DNA of 64,000 nt. Origin: Verrucomicrobiaceae bacterium (GTDB lineage Bacteria; Verrucomicrobiota; Verrucomicrobiia; Verrucomicrobiales; Verrucomicrobiaceae). Shown here one piece after another: positions 32,871-43,200 of the stretch (within the stretch, counting starts at the first letter, position 1; the number at the start of each line of letters is the position of its first letter). The position numbers and the translations under genes are program-made. The stretch lies in NCBI GenBank assembly GCA_027484445.1, contig JAIXSY010000025.1, positions 475,717 through 539,716 of the forward strand, read 5' to 3'. The notes under the pieces are model-generated. The model was not told the DNA's origin. It did not search any database and saw nothing but the letters and a program-made list of their open reading frames with translations.

Positions 32871-34250
32871 TCAGACTTTGCTCTGGAACTGAATGGCTGC
32901 GATCTTGTCCGCCATGTCATGACTGGCACAAAAGGCGAGCTCGACCGCTGCCGCCCGGCTGATGCGGGCACGCAGAGCGACCACAGCCCCCATGCGATGG
33001 CCATCGACAAAGGCCTCCACAGGGCGCTTGTCAGGACTGAGGTTCCGAATCTCCACAGTGCTGTCCGTGCTAAGCAGGGCGCTGCGCCAGTGCGCAGGCT
33101 CCATCACATTTGAGCCGACGAGAAGCCAGGCAGGGGTATCGGCAAGCAGCGGGCTAGCACCCATGCTGCGCGCATAGGCCGTGGACCCAGCAGCTGTGGC
33201 GACCAAGGCACCATCGCTGACGAGCCGCGGAATGCGCGGCACGCCATTCACACGCACTTCCAGCCAAGCGCTCTGACTCGTGCTGCGCTCCAACCAGGCA
33301 TCGTTGAAGCCGTAGGCACTGCGGATGAGACCATCCTGTCCTTCGAACTCCAAGAACAGCATTGGCAGTTGCCGCAAAATGACATCGTTCGGAGGAAAAT
33401 GTGCCTCAAACACCTGGCCCGGCGCATTCATCAAAAATCCCAGATGACCCGCATTGATGCCGAAGAAAGGCAGCCTTTCCCGCCAATGCTCGCGAATGCA
33501 GCGCAACATGGCACCATCTCCCCCGAGCACTGAAATGAAACCTGCCTCGCGCTGACTGACACCAGGGCCGGTCTTTTCCAACCATGGCATGACGCGTTCG
33601 TTCTCTCGATCTGCGGCTAACAAAAAAGGTTCATCACGCAGGCTCGTCCGCGCCCAGGTTCCTGGGACGGGAGCACGATAAAGGCCGTATCGCTCCAGAT
33701 AAGCCCGCACCCGAGGAGCGATCAACTCATCCACGGACTCGCCACGGCCCAAGCGCGCACGAATTTCGGTGCTGGATCCCGGCACATCCAGAGGGATCAG
33801 GCGCGAACGCGGAGGCAGATCTTGCGGATCGATGTCATGGCCAGGACGGCTGAGCACCGCAAAGCAGGCATTTTCCCAAAGCCAAGGGCCGCGAGCCCAC
33901 GAGGTCTGAATGGGCGACTGGCCCCGGCTACCGCCTGCGATGAGGTCGGTACCGACGACATGCCAGACCTCTCCCAGAGCTGCGTAGCGCTGCTGCAACT
34001 GCCAGCTGCGAGTGAAGCTGTCCTGCTCCAGATCCGAAAGATCCACCACCACGCGTTCCATGCCGCCAAAGGCGAGATCAGCCAGAGCTGCGCGATACAC
34101 AGGAGGAATGCTGCCCGTCACGGCCTTGTCAGGACGGGGGCCACAGGGAATGACACGGACTTGATCAAACTCGCCAGCCAGAGCCTTCGCCACCGCTTGA
34201 TGATGACGTCCTGGGGGATTGAAGCTGCCTCCGAAGATGGCGATGCGCAT
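32871..34250 (-). CDS. Fused nicotinate-nucleotide adenylyltransferase (NadD) - NAD kinase (NadK)
   Basis: 459 residues joining two steps of pyridine-nucleotide synthesis: NaMN adenylylation and NAD phosphorylation. NadD part (1-192): MRIAIFGGSFNPPG, WHVVGTDLIAGG, the C-terminal GSSTEIRARL (158-167) and RVRAYLERYGLYR. The canonical HxGH that binds ATP phosphates reads GRHH (14-17), so the first His is replaced. NadK part (about 205-459): ISVLGGDGAMLR (GGDG 243-246), PFFGINAGHLGFLMN, VSDGALVATAAGSTAYARS and VEAFVDGHRMGA. The NAD synthetase step that lies between the two activities is not included. No frameshift separates the parts. ATG at 34250 precedes the NadD start exactly. Confidence 0.85.
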   Translation of the reverse strand: MRIAIFGGSFNPPGRHHQAVAKALAGEFDQVRVIPCGPRPDKAVTGSIPPVYRAALADLAFGGMERVVVDLSDLEQDSFTRSWQLQQRYAALGEVWHVVGTDLIAGGSRGQSPIQTSWARGPWLWENACFAVLSRPGHDIDPQDLPPRSRLIPLDVPGSSTEIRARLGRGESVDELIAPRVRAYLERYGLYRAPVPGTWARTSLRDEPFLLAADRENERVMPWLEKTGPGVSQREAGFISVLGGDGAMLRCIREHWRERLPFFGINAGHLGFLMNAPGQVFEAHFPPNDVILRQLPMLFLEFEGQDGLIRSAYGFNDAWLERSTSQSAWLEVRVNGVPRIPRLVSDGALVATAAGSTAYARSMGASPLLADTPAWLLVGSNVMEPAHWRSALLSTDSTVEIRNLSPDKRPVEAFVDGHRMGAVVALRARISRAAAVELAFCASHDMADKIAAIQFQSKV

Positions 34251-34306
34251 GGGGCGGTGCAGGATGAGGGTGGAGCGGGAAAAAGAGACCGCTGCCTGCT
34301 TGCGAG

Positions 34307-34379
<73 letters not shown>

Positions 34380-34533
34380 AATTCAGCAAGCTGGCTATCA
34401 CTACCGGCAGCTCTTCCGGCAATCAAGCCCGAGTCTCAGCCAGGCCTGCGAAACTGACTCGACGCTGAGCTGGGATCTCAGACCGCTTTGCCATCCGTTG
34501 CGGGCTCTGTTTGAGACGTATTTACTGCTCATC

Positions 34534-37254
34534 ATGCCTCCGCCGCTGCTCACTGTCACTCATCGCCATGGGATTTACCTGCCCGAGGCGGACCTGTGGC
34601 TGGACCCGCACTTTGGCGTGAAGCGTGCCTTCATTTCCCATGCCCATGCGGATCACGTAGCACGGCATGAGCTGACTTTTTGCTCGGAGCTGACCTTGCA
34701 CCTGATGCGGGAGCGCTACGGGCTGAACAAAGACGGCCTGTTTGAGGCGCTGCCCATGCGTGTGGCCCAGGCTTGGGAGGGCTGGGAGCTGCGCCTGCTG
34801 CCTGCCGGGCACATCCTGGGTTCCGCCATGCTGCACCTGACCCGGTTGAGCGATGGTGCGACGCTGCTCTACACCGGCGACTACAAGCTGCGCCAGGGTC
34901 TGAGCTCCGAAAAATGTGAGCTGCTGGCTGCGGACACGCTGATCATGGAGACCACCTTTGGCCTGCCGCAGTTCCGCTTCCCGCCGCCTGCGCAGGTGGT
35001 GGCGCAGATGCTGAAGTTTGTCCGCGAAACGCTAGACGATGGCGGCATCCCGGTACTGCTCGGTTACTCACTGGGCAAGGCGCAGGAGATCCTGTGCGCG
35101 CTGGCAGAGGCTGGGCATCCTGTGATGCTGCACAAGTCCGTGTGGGAGATGACTGAGGCTGTGCGTCCCTTGCTAGGGTCTTTGCCCGACTACCGTCTCT
35201 TTGATCCCAGCCAAGCCCGTGGGCATGTGCTGCTGTTTCCGCCGAGCAACGGCAAGTCCCTGGCCCTGAAGAAGCTGAAGGTCTGCCGCACGGCGATGAT
35301 GACCGGCTGGGCACTGCAGCCGGGGGCACGCTTTCGCTACCAAGTGGATGAAATCCTGCCGCTCAGCGACCACGCCGACTACCCGGAACTGCTGGAAACG
35401 GTGGAGACGGTGAAGCCACGGCGCGTGTATCTGGTGCATGGCTACACGCAGGCCTTTGCCGCCGACCTGCGCGCCCGGGGTTATGAGGCCTGGACGCTGG
35501 AAAAAGCGGACCAGCTCGAACTTGGCCTGAGCCGCAGTAGCCCGGCAGAAGCCGAGGCAAACGACGCCACGGAAGCAGACACCGCACTTTCAGAAAATAC
35601 CGCCCCAGACAGCCTTGCCGCCTGGGCCAGAGCCTGTGCCAGCACGGCGGAAGAAAGCTCCCGCCTGCGCAAGGTGGAGCACCTTGCCCACTACCTGCGC
35701 GCGCTGAATGTGGAGTCCCTGCCACTGGCTGCGCGCTACTGCGCAGGGCTGACGAGCGATCCTGCTGCTGGTGAAGCGCCGCTAAACACGGGCTGGGCGA
35801 TCATTCGTCGTGCCTTGCAGGAGATCAGTGGCGTGAATGATGCCGAGTACCGCGCCATCTCGCGCAGCCAGGCCGATGCAGGGCGAACGGCCTTTCTGGT
35901 ACTGCAAAGAGCGGCTCTCCAACCAGCGGCGATGTCGCTGCCCAAGGTGGCTACGCTTTTGGATAAACTGCGCCAGGCCAGCAGCCAAGTGACGCGGGTG
36001 CAGCTGCTGCGCGCAGCTTTGGCAAGTCTCTCTGCGCACGATGGCTCATGGCTGGTGCGGCTGCTGACGGGCGAGCTGCGCATGGGGTCGAAGGAAGGTC
36101 TCATCGAAGAAGCCATCGCGGCCGCCTTTGATCAAAAAGCCGATGCTGTGCGCGAGGCGGCCATGCTGTGTGGCGATATCGGCCGTGCCGCGCTGCTAGC
36201 CCAGGATGGCAGACTGGCCGAGGCCCAGCCACGTCCCTTTGTTCCACTGAAGGTTATGCTAGCCGCGCCCGAAGAAACGGCAGCAGACATCTGGCAGCGC
36301 ATGACAGAGGACGGCAGCACAGCCTTGTGGATCGAGGATAAATACGATGGCATCCGCGCCCAAGTGCATCGCTGCGGGAACCGCGTGGAGATTTTTACCC
36401 GTGACCTGAAGCCCATCGGCAGCCAGTTTCCCGAAGTGCTGCACGCCATCGGCAGCTTGAACCAAGATGTCATCCTGGATGGCGAGATCATCGCCTACGC
36501 TGAGGGCAAGAAGCTGACCTTCTTTGACCTGCAAAAGCGCCTGGGACGGCGAGACCAGGCCGACCTTTTCCTGCCCAGCGACATCAGCGTGCGTTACGTC
36601 GTCTTTGACCTGCTCTGGCACAATGGAACATCGCTGCTAGAAGCACCGCTGAAGGCACGCCGCGAAGCCCTGGAAAAACTGGCATTGCCAGCTGAGGGGC
36701 TGGCGCTAATCCAGGTGGAGCAGGCGCATTCGGCGGAGGAGATCGAGGCGCTCTTCATGGCCGCCCGCCGCCGTGGCAATGAAGGACTCATCATCAAGGC
36801 CAGCCGCAGCACCTACACGCCCGGCAGGCGCGGCAAGGCCTGGCTGAAGCTAAAGAAGGCCTTTGCCACCCTGGATGTCGTGGTGGTGAAGGCCGAACAA
36901 GGCCACGGCAAGCGCGCCCATGTGCTGAGCGATTACACCTTTGCCGTGCGGGATGAGGAAAGCGGCGCGCTGCGCATCATCGGCAAGGCTTACAGCGGCC
37001 TGACCGATGCCGAGATCGAGGAGCTGACGGAGCATTTCACCGCCAGCACCCTGGAAGAAAAAGGCCGCGTACGCATCGTGGTGCCAGACACCATCCTGGA
37101 GATCGCCTTTGACTCCATCCAGGCCAGCAGCCGACATGACAGTGGCCTTTCCCTGCGCTTTCCGCGCATCAAGGCCATCCGGCGGGACAAGACGCCTGCA
37201 GAGATCGACACGCTGGCCTACGCTCGCAAGCTAGCTGGCGTGACCGCAGCCTGA
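34534..37254 (+). CDS. Fusion of MBL-fold (beta-CASP) exonuclease and ATP-dependent DNA ligase
   Basis: 906 residues. Residues 1-345: metallo-beta-lactamase/beta-CASP nuclease with AFISHAHADHVARH (HAHADH 36-41), LLYTGDYKLR, the beta-CASP LPLSDHADYPELL and YLVHGYTQAFA, as in ligase-associated exonucleases related to SNM1/Pso2. A linker rich in Ala/Glu leads to a ligase N-domain (about 370-560), then the adenylation domain with motif I DKYDGIRAQV (Lys603), DGEIIAYAEGKK, GNEGLIIKASRSTYTPG and WLKLKKAFATLDVVVV, and an OB-fold C-terminus. In many bacteria these are two adjacent genes in a repair cluster with a helicase and the PdeM phosphoesterase; here they are one chain. It likely seals breaks after end processing. 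Start ATG 34534. Confidence 0.9.
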   Translation: MPPPLLTVTHRHGIYLPEADLWLDPHFGVKRAFISHAHADHVARHELTFCSELTLHLMRERYGLNKDGLFEALPMRVAQAWEGWELRLLPAGHILGSAMLHLTRLSDGATLLYTGDYKLRQGLSSEKCELLAADTLIMETTFGLPQFRFPPPAQVVAQMLKFVRETLDDGGIPVLLGYSLGKAQEILCALAEAGHPVMLHKSVWEMTEAVRPLLGSLPDYRLFDPSQARGHVLLFPPSNGKSLALKKLKVCRTAMMTGWALQPGARFRYQVDEILPLSDHADYPELLETVETVKPRRVYLVHGYTQAFAADLRARGYEAWTLEKADQLELGLSRSSPAEAEANDATEADTALSENTAPDSLAAWARACASTAEESSRLRKVEHLAHYLRALNVESLPLAARYCAGLTSDPAAGEAPLNTGWAIIRRALQEISGVNDAEYRAISRSQADAGRTAFLVLQRAALQPAAMSLPKVATLLDKLRQASSQVTRVQLLRAALASLSAHDGSWLVRLLTGELRMGSKEGLIEEAIAAAFDQKADAVREAAMLCGDIGRAALLAQDGRLAEAQPRPFVPLKVMLAAPEETAADIWQRMTEDGSTALWIEDKYDGIRAQVHRCGNRVEIFTRDLKPIGSQFPEVLHAIGSLNQDVILDGEIIAYAEGKKLTFFDLQKRLGRRDQADLFLPSDISVRYVVFDLLWHNGTSLLEAPLKARREALEKLALPAEGLALIQVEQAHSAEEIEALFMAARRRGNEGLIIKASRSTYTPGRRGKAWLKLKKAFATLDVVVVKAEQGHGKRAHVLSDYTFAVRDEESGALRIIGKAYSGLTDAEIEELTEHFTASTLEEKGRVRIVVPDTILEIAFDSIQASSRHDSGLSLRFPRIKAIRRDKTPAEIDTLAYARKLAGVTAA

Positions 37255-37327
37255 ACCCTGCACAGGCAGCCAAACACGCGGCGGTTTCCTGAGATAGCTT
37301 AGGGTGAGCGCGCTCGTATGAGTGAAC

Positions 37328-38794
37328 ATGGATCCAGCGCTCGAATTTCACCGCCAACAGACACGCCGCCAGTTCTTCGGTCAGGTTGGTCTGCGCGCAG
37401 GCAGCATCGCCCTCGCCTCCTTGATGGGTCGTGAGATGGCTTACAGTGCCTCTGCGACAAGTGCGGTGCATCCGCCTCTGCCGGGTCTGCCGCACTTTGC
37501 TCCAAGGGCGAAGCGGCTGATCTATCTGCACATGAACGGAGCTCCCTCGCAGCTGGATCTGTGGGATCACAAACCGCAGCTCAAGGCCTACTTTGACCAA
37601 GACCTGCCGGAAAGCGTGCGCAATGGCCAGCGCATCACCACGATGACCAGCGGCCAATCGCGGCTGCCAGTCGCGCCGTCGATGTTCAAGTTTCAGCAAT
37701 ATGGCCAGAGCGGCATGTGGGCGAGCGAGCTGCTGAAGCACACGTCCAAGATCGTCGATGACATCGCCCTGGTGAAAACGGTACACACCAGTGCGATCAA
37801 CCACGACCCTGCCTGCACCTTTGTCATGACTGGCAGCGAGGTGCCAGGCAAGGCGAGCATCGGGTCCTGGCTGGCCTACGGCTTGGGCAGCGAGAGCAAT
37901 GACCTGCCGAGCTTTGTCGTTTTCACCCCTAGCTTTCCAGCAGCCAGCCAGGCACAGGCACTTTTCACGCGCATGTGGAGCAGTGGATTCCTGCCTAGCC
38001 GACACACCGGTGTGGCTTTGCGTGGCCAGGGTGATCCGGTTCTTTTTGTCAAAAATCCGCCGGGGGTGGATGCCAGCGACCGACGCGCCATGCTGAATGC
38101 GCTGGGCCGGCTCAATGAGATCCACCATGCACGGATCGGCGACCCTGAAATCCAAACGCGCATCGCCAATTACGAAATGGCCTTCCGCATGCAGGCCAGC
38201 GTGCCTGAATTGACGGACCTGAGCCGGGAAAGCAAGGCCACTCTAGACATGTACGGCCCGGATGTGCACCGTGCCGGCAGCTTCACTCACAGTGCGATTT
38301 TGGCCCGCAGGCTCATCGAGCGCGGCACACGCGTCGTACAGATCCTGCACCGCGGCTGGGATCAGCACAACAACCTACCCAAACTGCTGCGCGGTCAGAT
38401 CGAAGACACCGACCAAGCCACCGCAGCGCTCGTCATGGACTTGAAGCAGCGCGGTCTGCTGCAAGACACCCTGGTGGTCTGGGGAGGCGAGTTTGGCCGC
38501 ACGGTCTATTCCCAAGGGACGCTGACCCAGGACAACTACGGCCGCGACCATCACCCACGGAACTTCTGCATGTGGATGGCAGGCGGTGGGGTGAAAGGTG
38601 GCACAGTGTATGGCGAAACCGACGACTTTTCCTACAACATCGTGAAGGACCCAGTGCACATCAATGATCTGAATGCCACGATTCTGCATCTGATGGGCAT
38701 CGACCACAGCCGCTTTAGCTACAAGTTCCAGGGACTCGACCAAAGACTCACGGGTGTGGAAGAACACCATGTCGTCAAGCCACTGCTGGCCTAA
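37328..38794 (+). CDS. DUF1501-family secreted protein (Tat signal)
   Basis: 488 residues. A twin-arginine motif ([10 protein letters not shown], Arg13-14) and hydrophobic stretch begin the protein, so it should be exported folded. The body is DUF1501, an alkaline-phosphatase/sulfatase-like fold: [68 protein letters not shown]. In Planctomycetes and Verrucomicrobia it usually sits directly after a DUF1549/DUF1553 gene; here it is alone (a DUF1549/1553 gene lies at 52.8 kb). Substrate unknown. I start at ATG 37328; GTG 37322 is possible. It ends at the bidirectional terminator 38805-38855. Confidence 0.88.
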   Translation: MDPALEFHRQQTRRQFFGQVGLRAGSIALASLMGREMAYSASATSAVHPPLPGLPHFAPRAKRLIYLHMNGAPSQLDLWDHKPQLKAYFDQDLPESVRNGQRITTMTSGQSRLPVAPSMFKFQQYGQSGMWASELLKHTSKIVDDIALVKTVHTSAINHDPACTFVMTGSEVPGKASIGSWLAYGLGSESNDLPSFVVFTPSFPAASQAQALFTRMWSSGFLPSRHTGVALRGQGDPVLFVKNPPGVDASDRRAMLNALGRLNEIHHARIGDPEIQTRIANYEMAFRMQASVPELTDLSRESKATLDMYGPDVHRAGSFTHSAILARRLIERGTRVVQILHRGWDQHNNLPKLLRGQIEDTDQATAALVMDLKQRGLLQDTLVVWGGEFGRTVYSQGTLTQDNYGRDHHPRNFCMWMAGGGVKGGTVYGETDDFSYNIVKDPVHINDLNATILHLMGIDHSRFSYKFQGLDQRLTGVEEHHVVKPLLA

Positions 38795-38804
38795 CCGCGT
38801 GGGC

Positions 38805-38855
38805 AAAAAATCAGCCGCGCACTCGAAGGAGGATCGCGGCTGTGTGTGTTTTTTT
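38805..38855. terminator. Bidirectional terminator between DUF1501 gene and infC
   Basis: CAGCCGCG (38812-38819) pairs with CGCGGCTG (38835-38842). T-rich sequence follows on the plus strand (38843-38855) and an A-run precedes (38805-38810), so it can end transcripts from both converging genes. Confidence 0.8.
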
Positions 38856-38898
38856 CGCAAGGTCTCAAGGACCTAGGGCGAGCAAAGGAACGTCAAAT

Positions 38899-39834
38899 TC
38901 AGGCTTGAGCTGCCGGGGGTGGCGGCTCGGAGTGATGATCATCGTGATGGTGATCATCGTCATGGTCATGCTTGTCCTCGCGTGGGTCATGGCCCTCGCT
39001 GTGCTTGATGTCCGCCTTGGCTGTCACGCCCTTGAGGTGGGTCTTGAACTTGCGGTGCCGCTGCTGTTCGGGCAGCGGGCTGATCTGCATGTTGATGTTA
39101 CGACCCGCCATCTTCGGCTCCTGATCGACATGGCCCATCGTACTCAGGTCTTCTTTGATATGCTTGGCTAGCTCATGCCCCAGCTCCTGGTGCGCCATTT
39201 GGCGTCCTTTGAACTGAAGCTGAATGCGCACCTTGTGACCTTCAGCTAGGAAATCCTCAGCGTGCAAGATCTTGATGTGATAGTCATGGGGGTCGATGCC
39301 GATGCGGAACTTCAGTTCCTTCACCTTGCCACCCTTCTGGTGCTTGTGGGCTTCTTTCTTGTGCTTCTCTTGAAGGTATTTGTATTTGCCGTAATCGACG
39401 ATTTTGCAGACCGGCGGCTCTGCATTGGGAGCGACCTCGACGAGATCGAGACCACGTTCACGCGCCATGCGAATCGCCTGCGCGGTGGGCAGCACGCCAT
39501 ACATCTGATTCGTCGTCCCATCGACCACACGGACCTTCGGCGCACGAATGCGCTCGTTCACGCGGGTTTGATCGACATAGCGGCCATTGTTCGGGCGCTG
39601 CCCCCGGTTTTGCCCCATCGGTGGGCGACCGGGCTGAAAGCTCGAATTCGGGCGAGCTCCTGCGGGAGGAGGGCCAGCAGGCCTTGGCGCTCCAGCAGGG
39701 CCTGGACCCGCAGGACGCGGAACTCCGACAGGACCAGCTCCTTGAGCTGGACGTGGGGCTGAGCCTTGGTTGCTGCCCTGGTTCGGGCGGCCATTGAATT
39801 GGCTGCTATTCAGATTCTGGAATGGGTTGCTAAT
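38899..39834 (-). CDS. infC: Translation initiation factor IF-3, AUU start, extended N- and C-termini
   Basis: 311 residues. The IF-3 core begins near residue 90 (TRVNERIRAPKVRVVDG) with GLDLVEVAPNAEPPVCKI, YGKYKYLQEK, KVKELKFRIGIDPHDY, HKVRIQLQFKGRQMAH and INMQISP. IF-3 binds the 30S subunit and checks start codons. The ATG at 39618 has no ribosome site, whereas ATT at 39834 follows AGGAGG at 39846-39841 by six bases, is in frame, and a stop lies two codons upstream; AUU is the known autoregulated infC start in E. coli. The added 72 residues are Pro/Gly/Ala/Arg-rich. The C-terminus (278-311) is an unusual His/Asp tail. rpmI and rplT, the usual neighbours, do not follow. Confidence 0.93.
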   Translation of the reverse strand: MSNPFQNLNSSQFNGRPNQGSNQGSAPRPAQGAGPVGVPRPAGPGPAGAPRPAGPPPAGARPNSSFQPGRPPMGQNRGQRPNNGRYVDQTRVNERIRAPKVRVVDGTTNQMYGVLPTAQAIRMARERGLDLVEVAPNAEPPVCKIVDYGKYKYLQEKHKKEAHKHQKGGKVKELKFRIGIDPHDYHIKILHAEDFLAEGHKVRIQLQFKGRQMAHQELGHELAKHIKEDLSTMGHVDQEPKMAGRNINMQISPLPEQQRHRKFKTHLKGVTAKADIKHSEGHDPREDKHDHDDDHHHDDHHSEPPPPAAQA

Positions 39835-39846
39835 GGGTTACCTCCT
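39832..39846 (-). promoter_or_regulatory. infC ribosome binding site and AUU start codon
   Basis: On the minus strand the order is AGGAGG, TAACCC, ATT. The TAA is an in-frame stop, so no longer frame exists and ATT is the first sense codon placed at ideal spacing. AUU would let IF-3 repress its own synthesis, because IF-3 discriminates against non-canonical starts. Confidence 0.85.
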
Positions 39847-40295
39847 GGTGGTTTCGTGAATGATGCTGGTGGCTAAAGCCAACACAGCGTAAAGGGAAAA
39901 GCGCTCGGCACGAAAGGGACAAACATATCAGGCCGTGCGGACTTTGGTCAGCATGACGGGCAATTCGTGATCCCTGACGTGAGGGACAGAATATGCGACG
40001 TATGGGAAGATCATGCTGCGGGAAAAAGTCATTCAACAAAGGTGGAAGCGGACAATCTAAAATCCACCTAGCTTGAGAACGAAGATTTAACCGGATTCTT
40101 AGCAGTGGGCAAGATGATTTCTGACAAAAGGCAGACCCCAGGCAACCCACGGTGAGAGTCTGCCCGAAGCAAGACGCTGGAGCATGCACCGACTGATCCC
40201 GCTTCTTTTTCCTGCACCAAAGCCCATCAAAGGCAGGACTGACTGCTAAGATTCCACCATCGCGGCGTATTATCCGGCTCGCTTCTCCTGCCACC
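39847..40295. other. Divergent intergenic region between infC and the CxxCH-protein gene
   Basis: 449 bp holding the upstream regions of two divergent genes. A long minus frame crosses it (from 40651) but has no domain-like composition, and I do not call it. A somewhat AT-rich stretch near 40020-40110 is a plausible promoter area. No known leader or riboswitch recognised. Confidence 0.5.
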
Positions 40296-43200
40296 ATGCG
40301 CCTTCCTTTTCTGCTCTCCACTCTCCTCGCAACCAGTCTGCACGCTGCCCCGCAATGGCTCTGGCTCACCAAGGATGCCAACCCAAACAGTGCGGTGACC
40401 TTTCGCCACAGCTTCGAGGTGCCTGCCAATGCCCATTTCGCCAGCCTGGAATTGACCTGCGACAATGGCGCGGATGCGCTGATCAATGGCAAGAAAGTCC
40501 TCACCAATCCTGACTGGCAGCAGCCCACAAAGGCAGACATCAGCAAAGAACTCAAGCGCGGCGAAAAAAACGAGATCTTGGTCCATGCCCGCAACAAGGG
40601 CGGCATCGCAGCCATGATCGCGAGACTGAAGATCAAGCTGGCGAATGGCACGGAAAAAGTGCTGCTGGAAACGAGCGGTCAATGGGAAGCCAGCCCGACG
40701 GGCAAGCAGGACTGGCGTCCCGCCGCCGTGATCAGTGACTACGGGAAAGGCAAAGGGCCGTGGGGACTTGCGCTGGATGGCAAGGCAGGTGGCGGCCACA
40801 AGAACGACGGCCCGGCGGAAACCATCGCTGCGGGTGAGATCGGCGTGGCCAAGGGATTCAAGGTCGAGAAGCTCTACAACGTGCCGAAGGAGCAGGAAGG
40901 TTCGTGGGTGGCCCTGACGGTCGATCCCAAGGGACGCCTGATCGCCTGCGACCAATACGGCAGCATTTACCGCATGAGCGTTCCCGCCCTCGGCAAGACC
41001 GAGACCCTGAAGCCCGAAAAGCTGAGCCTGGAGATGGGCAAGGCCCATGGCCTGCTCGCCGCCTTCGACAGCCTGTATGTGATGGTGAACGAAGATGGCA
41101 AAAACAATGGCCTCTACCGCCTGCAAGACACGAACAGCGACGATCAATACGACAAGATCACCAAGCTGCACACCATGCAGGGCGGCGGTGAGCACGGGCT
41201 GCACAGCATGGTCGTCAGCCCAGATGGCAAACGCATCTACTTCAACTGCGGCAACCACACCAAACTGCCCGAAGGCCTACAAAAAAGCCGCGCCGCCAAA
41301 ATCTGGAACGAAGACCACATCGTCCCACGCCTCTGGGACGCCAACGGTCACGCGCGCGGCCTGCTCGCCCCCGGCGGTTATGTTTGCAGCATGAACCCGG
41401 ATGGAAGTGATGTGGAACTCTTCTGCTACGGCTTCCGCAACCAGTTCGACATCTGCTTCGACCTGGGCGGCCAGCTTTTCACCTATGATGCCGATATGGA
41501 ATGGGACATCGGCAGCCCTTGGTATCGCCCCACCCGTGTGAACCATTGCGTCAGTGGCGCAGACTACGGCTGGCGCAGTGGCAGCGGCAAGTGGCCGAAC
41601 TACTACCCCGACAGCCTGCCCACCACACTCGACATCGGCCCCGGCAGCCCTACCGGCGTCGTCAGCGGACAGGGAGCCCGATTCCCCGCCAAGTATCAGC
41701 GCGCCATCTTCATCAATGACTGGACCTACGGCACCATGTGGGCCGTCCACCTCCAGCCCAAGGGGGCAAGCTACCTCGCCGAAAAGGAAGAGTTCATCTT
41801 CGGCAAACCGCTGCCGTTGACCGATGTCGTCATCCACCCGCAGGATGGGGCCATGTATTTCGCCGTTGGCGGACGGCGTAACCAATCAGGCGTTTATCGC
41901 GTCACCTACGTCGGTGATGAATCCACGGCTCCCGTCCAGGCGCTGCCGCTGGATGAAGAATTCCGCATGAGAGCCGCTCTCGAAGAGCTGCACCAGGACG
42001 GAGCCGACGCCCAGAAAGCCCTCGCCGCTGCCTGGCCCTACCTCAGCCACAGCGACCGCCATGTTCGCTATGCAGCCCGCGTCGCCATCGAGCGCCTGCC
42101 CGTGGAAGTCTGGAAAAGCAAGGCCCTGAGCGAAACCCATCCCGTCGCCTTGATCGAGGGCATCATCGCCCTCGCCCGCGTCAGTGGAGCCAAAGGAGCC
42201 TACGAAGGTGGCAAACCTGCCGCCAAGCCCACCGGGACTTCCTCTGAGCCTATCGGCAAAGTCGCTCCAGAGAATGTCGAACTGCAAAACGAGATGCTCA
42301 AAGCCCTGGGACGCCTCGAAGGTCAGCCACTTTCCATCGACCAATCGCTCGCCGCCCTGCGCGCCTTGCAGCTTGTTCTCATCCGCTTGGGCAAGCCCGG
42401 CCCGGAGATCTGTGCGAAGATCGCCGAGAGATTGGAGCAAGGTTATCCAGCCGAGAACGCCTCGGTGAATCGTGAACTCGCCCAAGTCCTTGTCGCCATC
42501 GACAGCACCCAGGTTGTGTCCAAGACCCTCGCCCTCATGGCCACCGCCAAGGATGACTTCCAGGAAGTCGCCACCGACGCCGTTTTGAGCCGCAACGACG
42601 GCTACGCCAATGCCGCCCGCGCTGCCGCTGGCAGCCGCCCCAATGCCCAGCAGATCGCCTACATGTATGCGCTGCGCAACGCCACTGCTGGCTGGACTCC
42701 CGAACACCGGAAGACCTTCTTCTCTTGGTTTGCCCGTGCCCGCACCTGGAAGGGTGGCAACAGCTTCAAAGGCTTCATTGAAAACATCCGCAAAGACGCC
42801 ATGGCCACCTTTGTGCCCCCTGCTGAAGTCGCCGAACTCGAAGCCCTCGGCACCAAAACCGAAAGCGTGAACATCCCCAATTACATCGCCCCCAAAGGTC
42901 CAGGCCGCGCCTGGAGTCTGGATGAAGCGGTGCAACTCGCCAGCGCAGGCATGAAAGACCGCGACTTCAACAACGGCGAGGCCATGTATCGCAGCGTCAT
43001 GTGCGCCACCTGCCACCGCTTCAACGGCGAAGGGGGCAGCATTGGCCCCGATCTCACCGGCTCCGGCAACCGCTACACCCTGCGCGACTTGTTGGAAAAC
43101 ATCATTGATCCCAGCAAGGTCATCTCCGATCAATACGACAGCCATGAGATCGTCAAAAAAGACGGCAGCACCATCCTCGGCCGCATCGTCGTCGAGGAAA

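Noticed and set aside
39830..40651. 273-codon minus frame across the infC upstream region
   Set aside because: Overlaps the start of a good gene and the infC ribosome site; composition random, many Cys/Arg/Ser.
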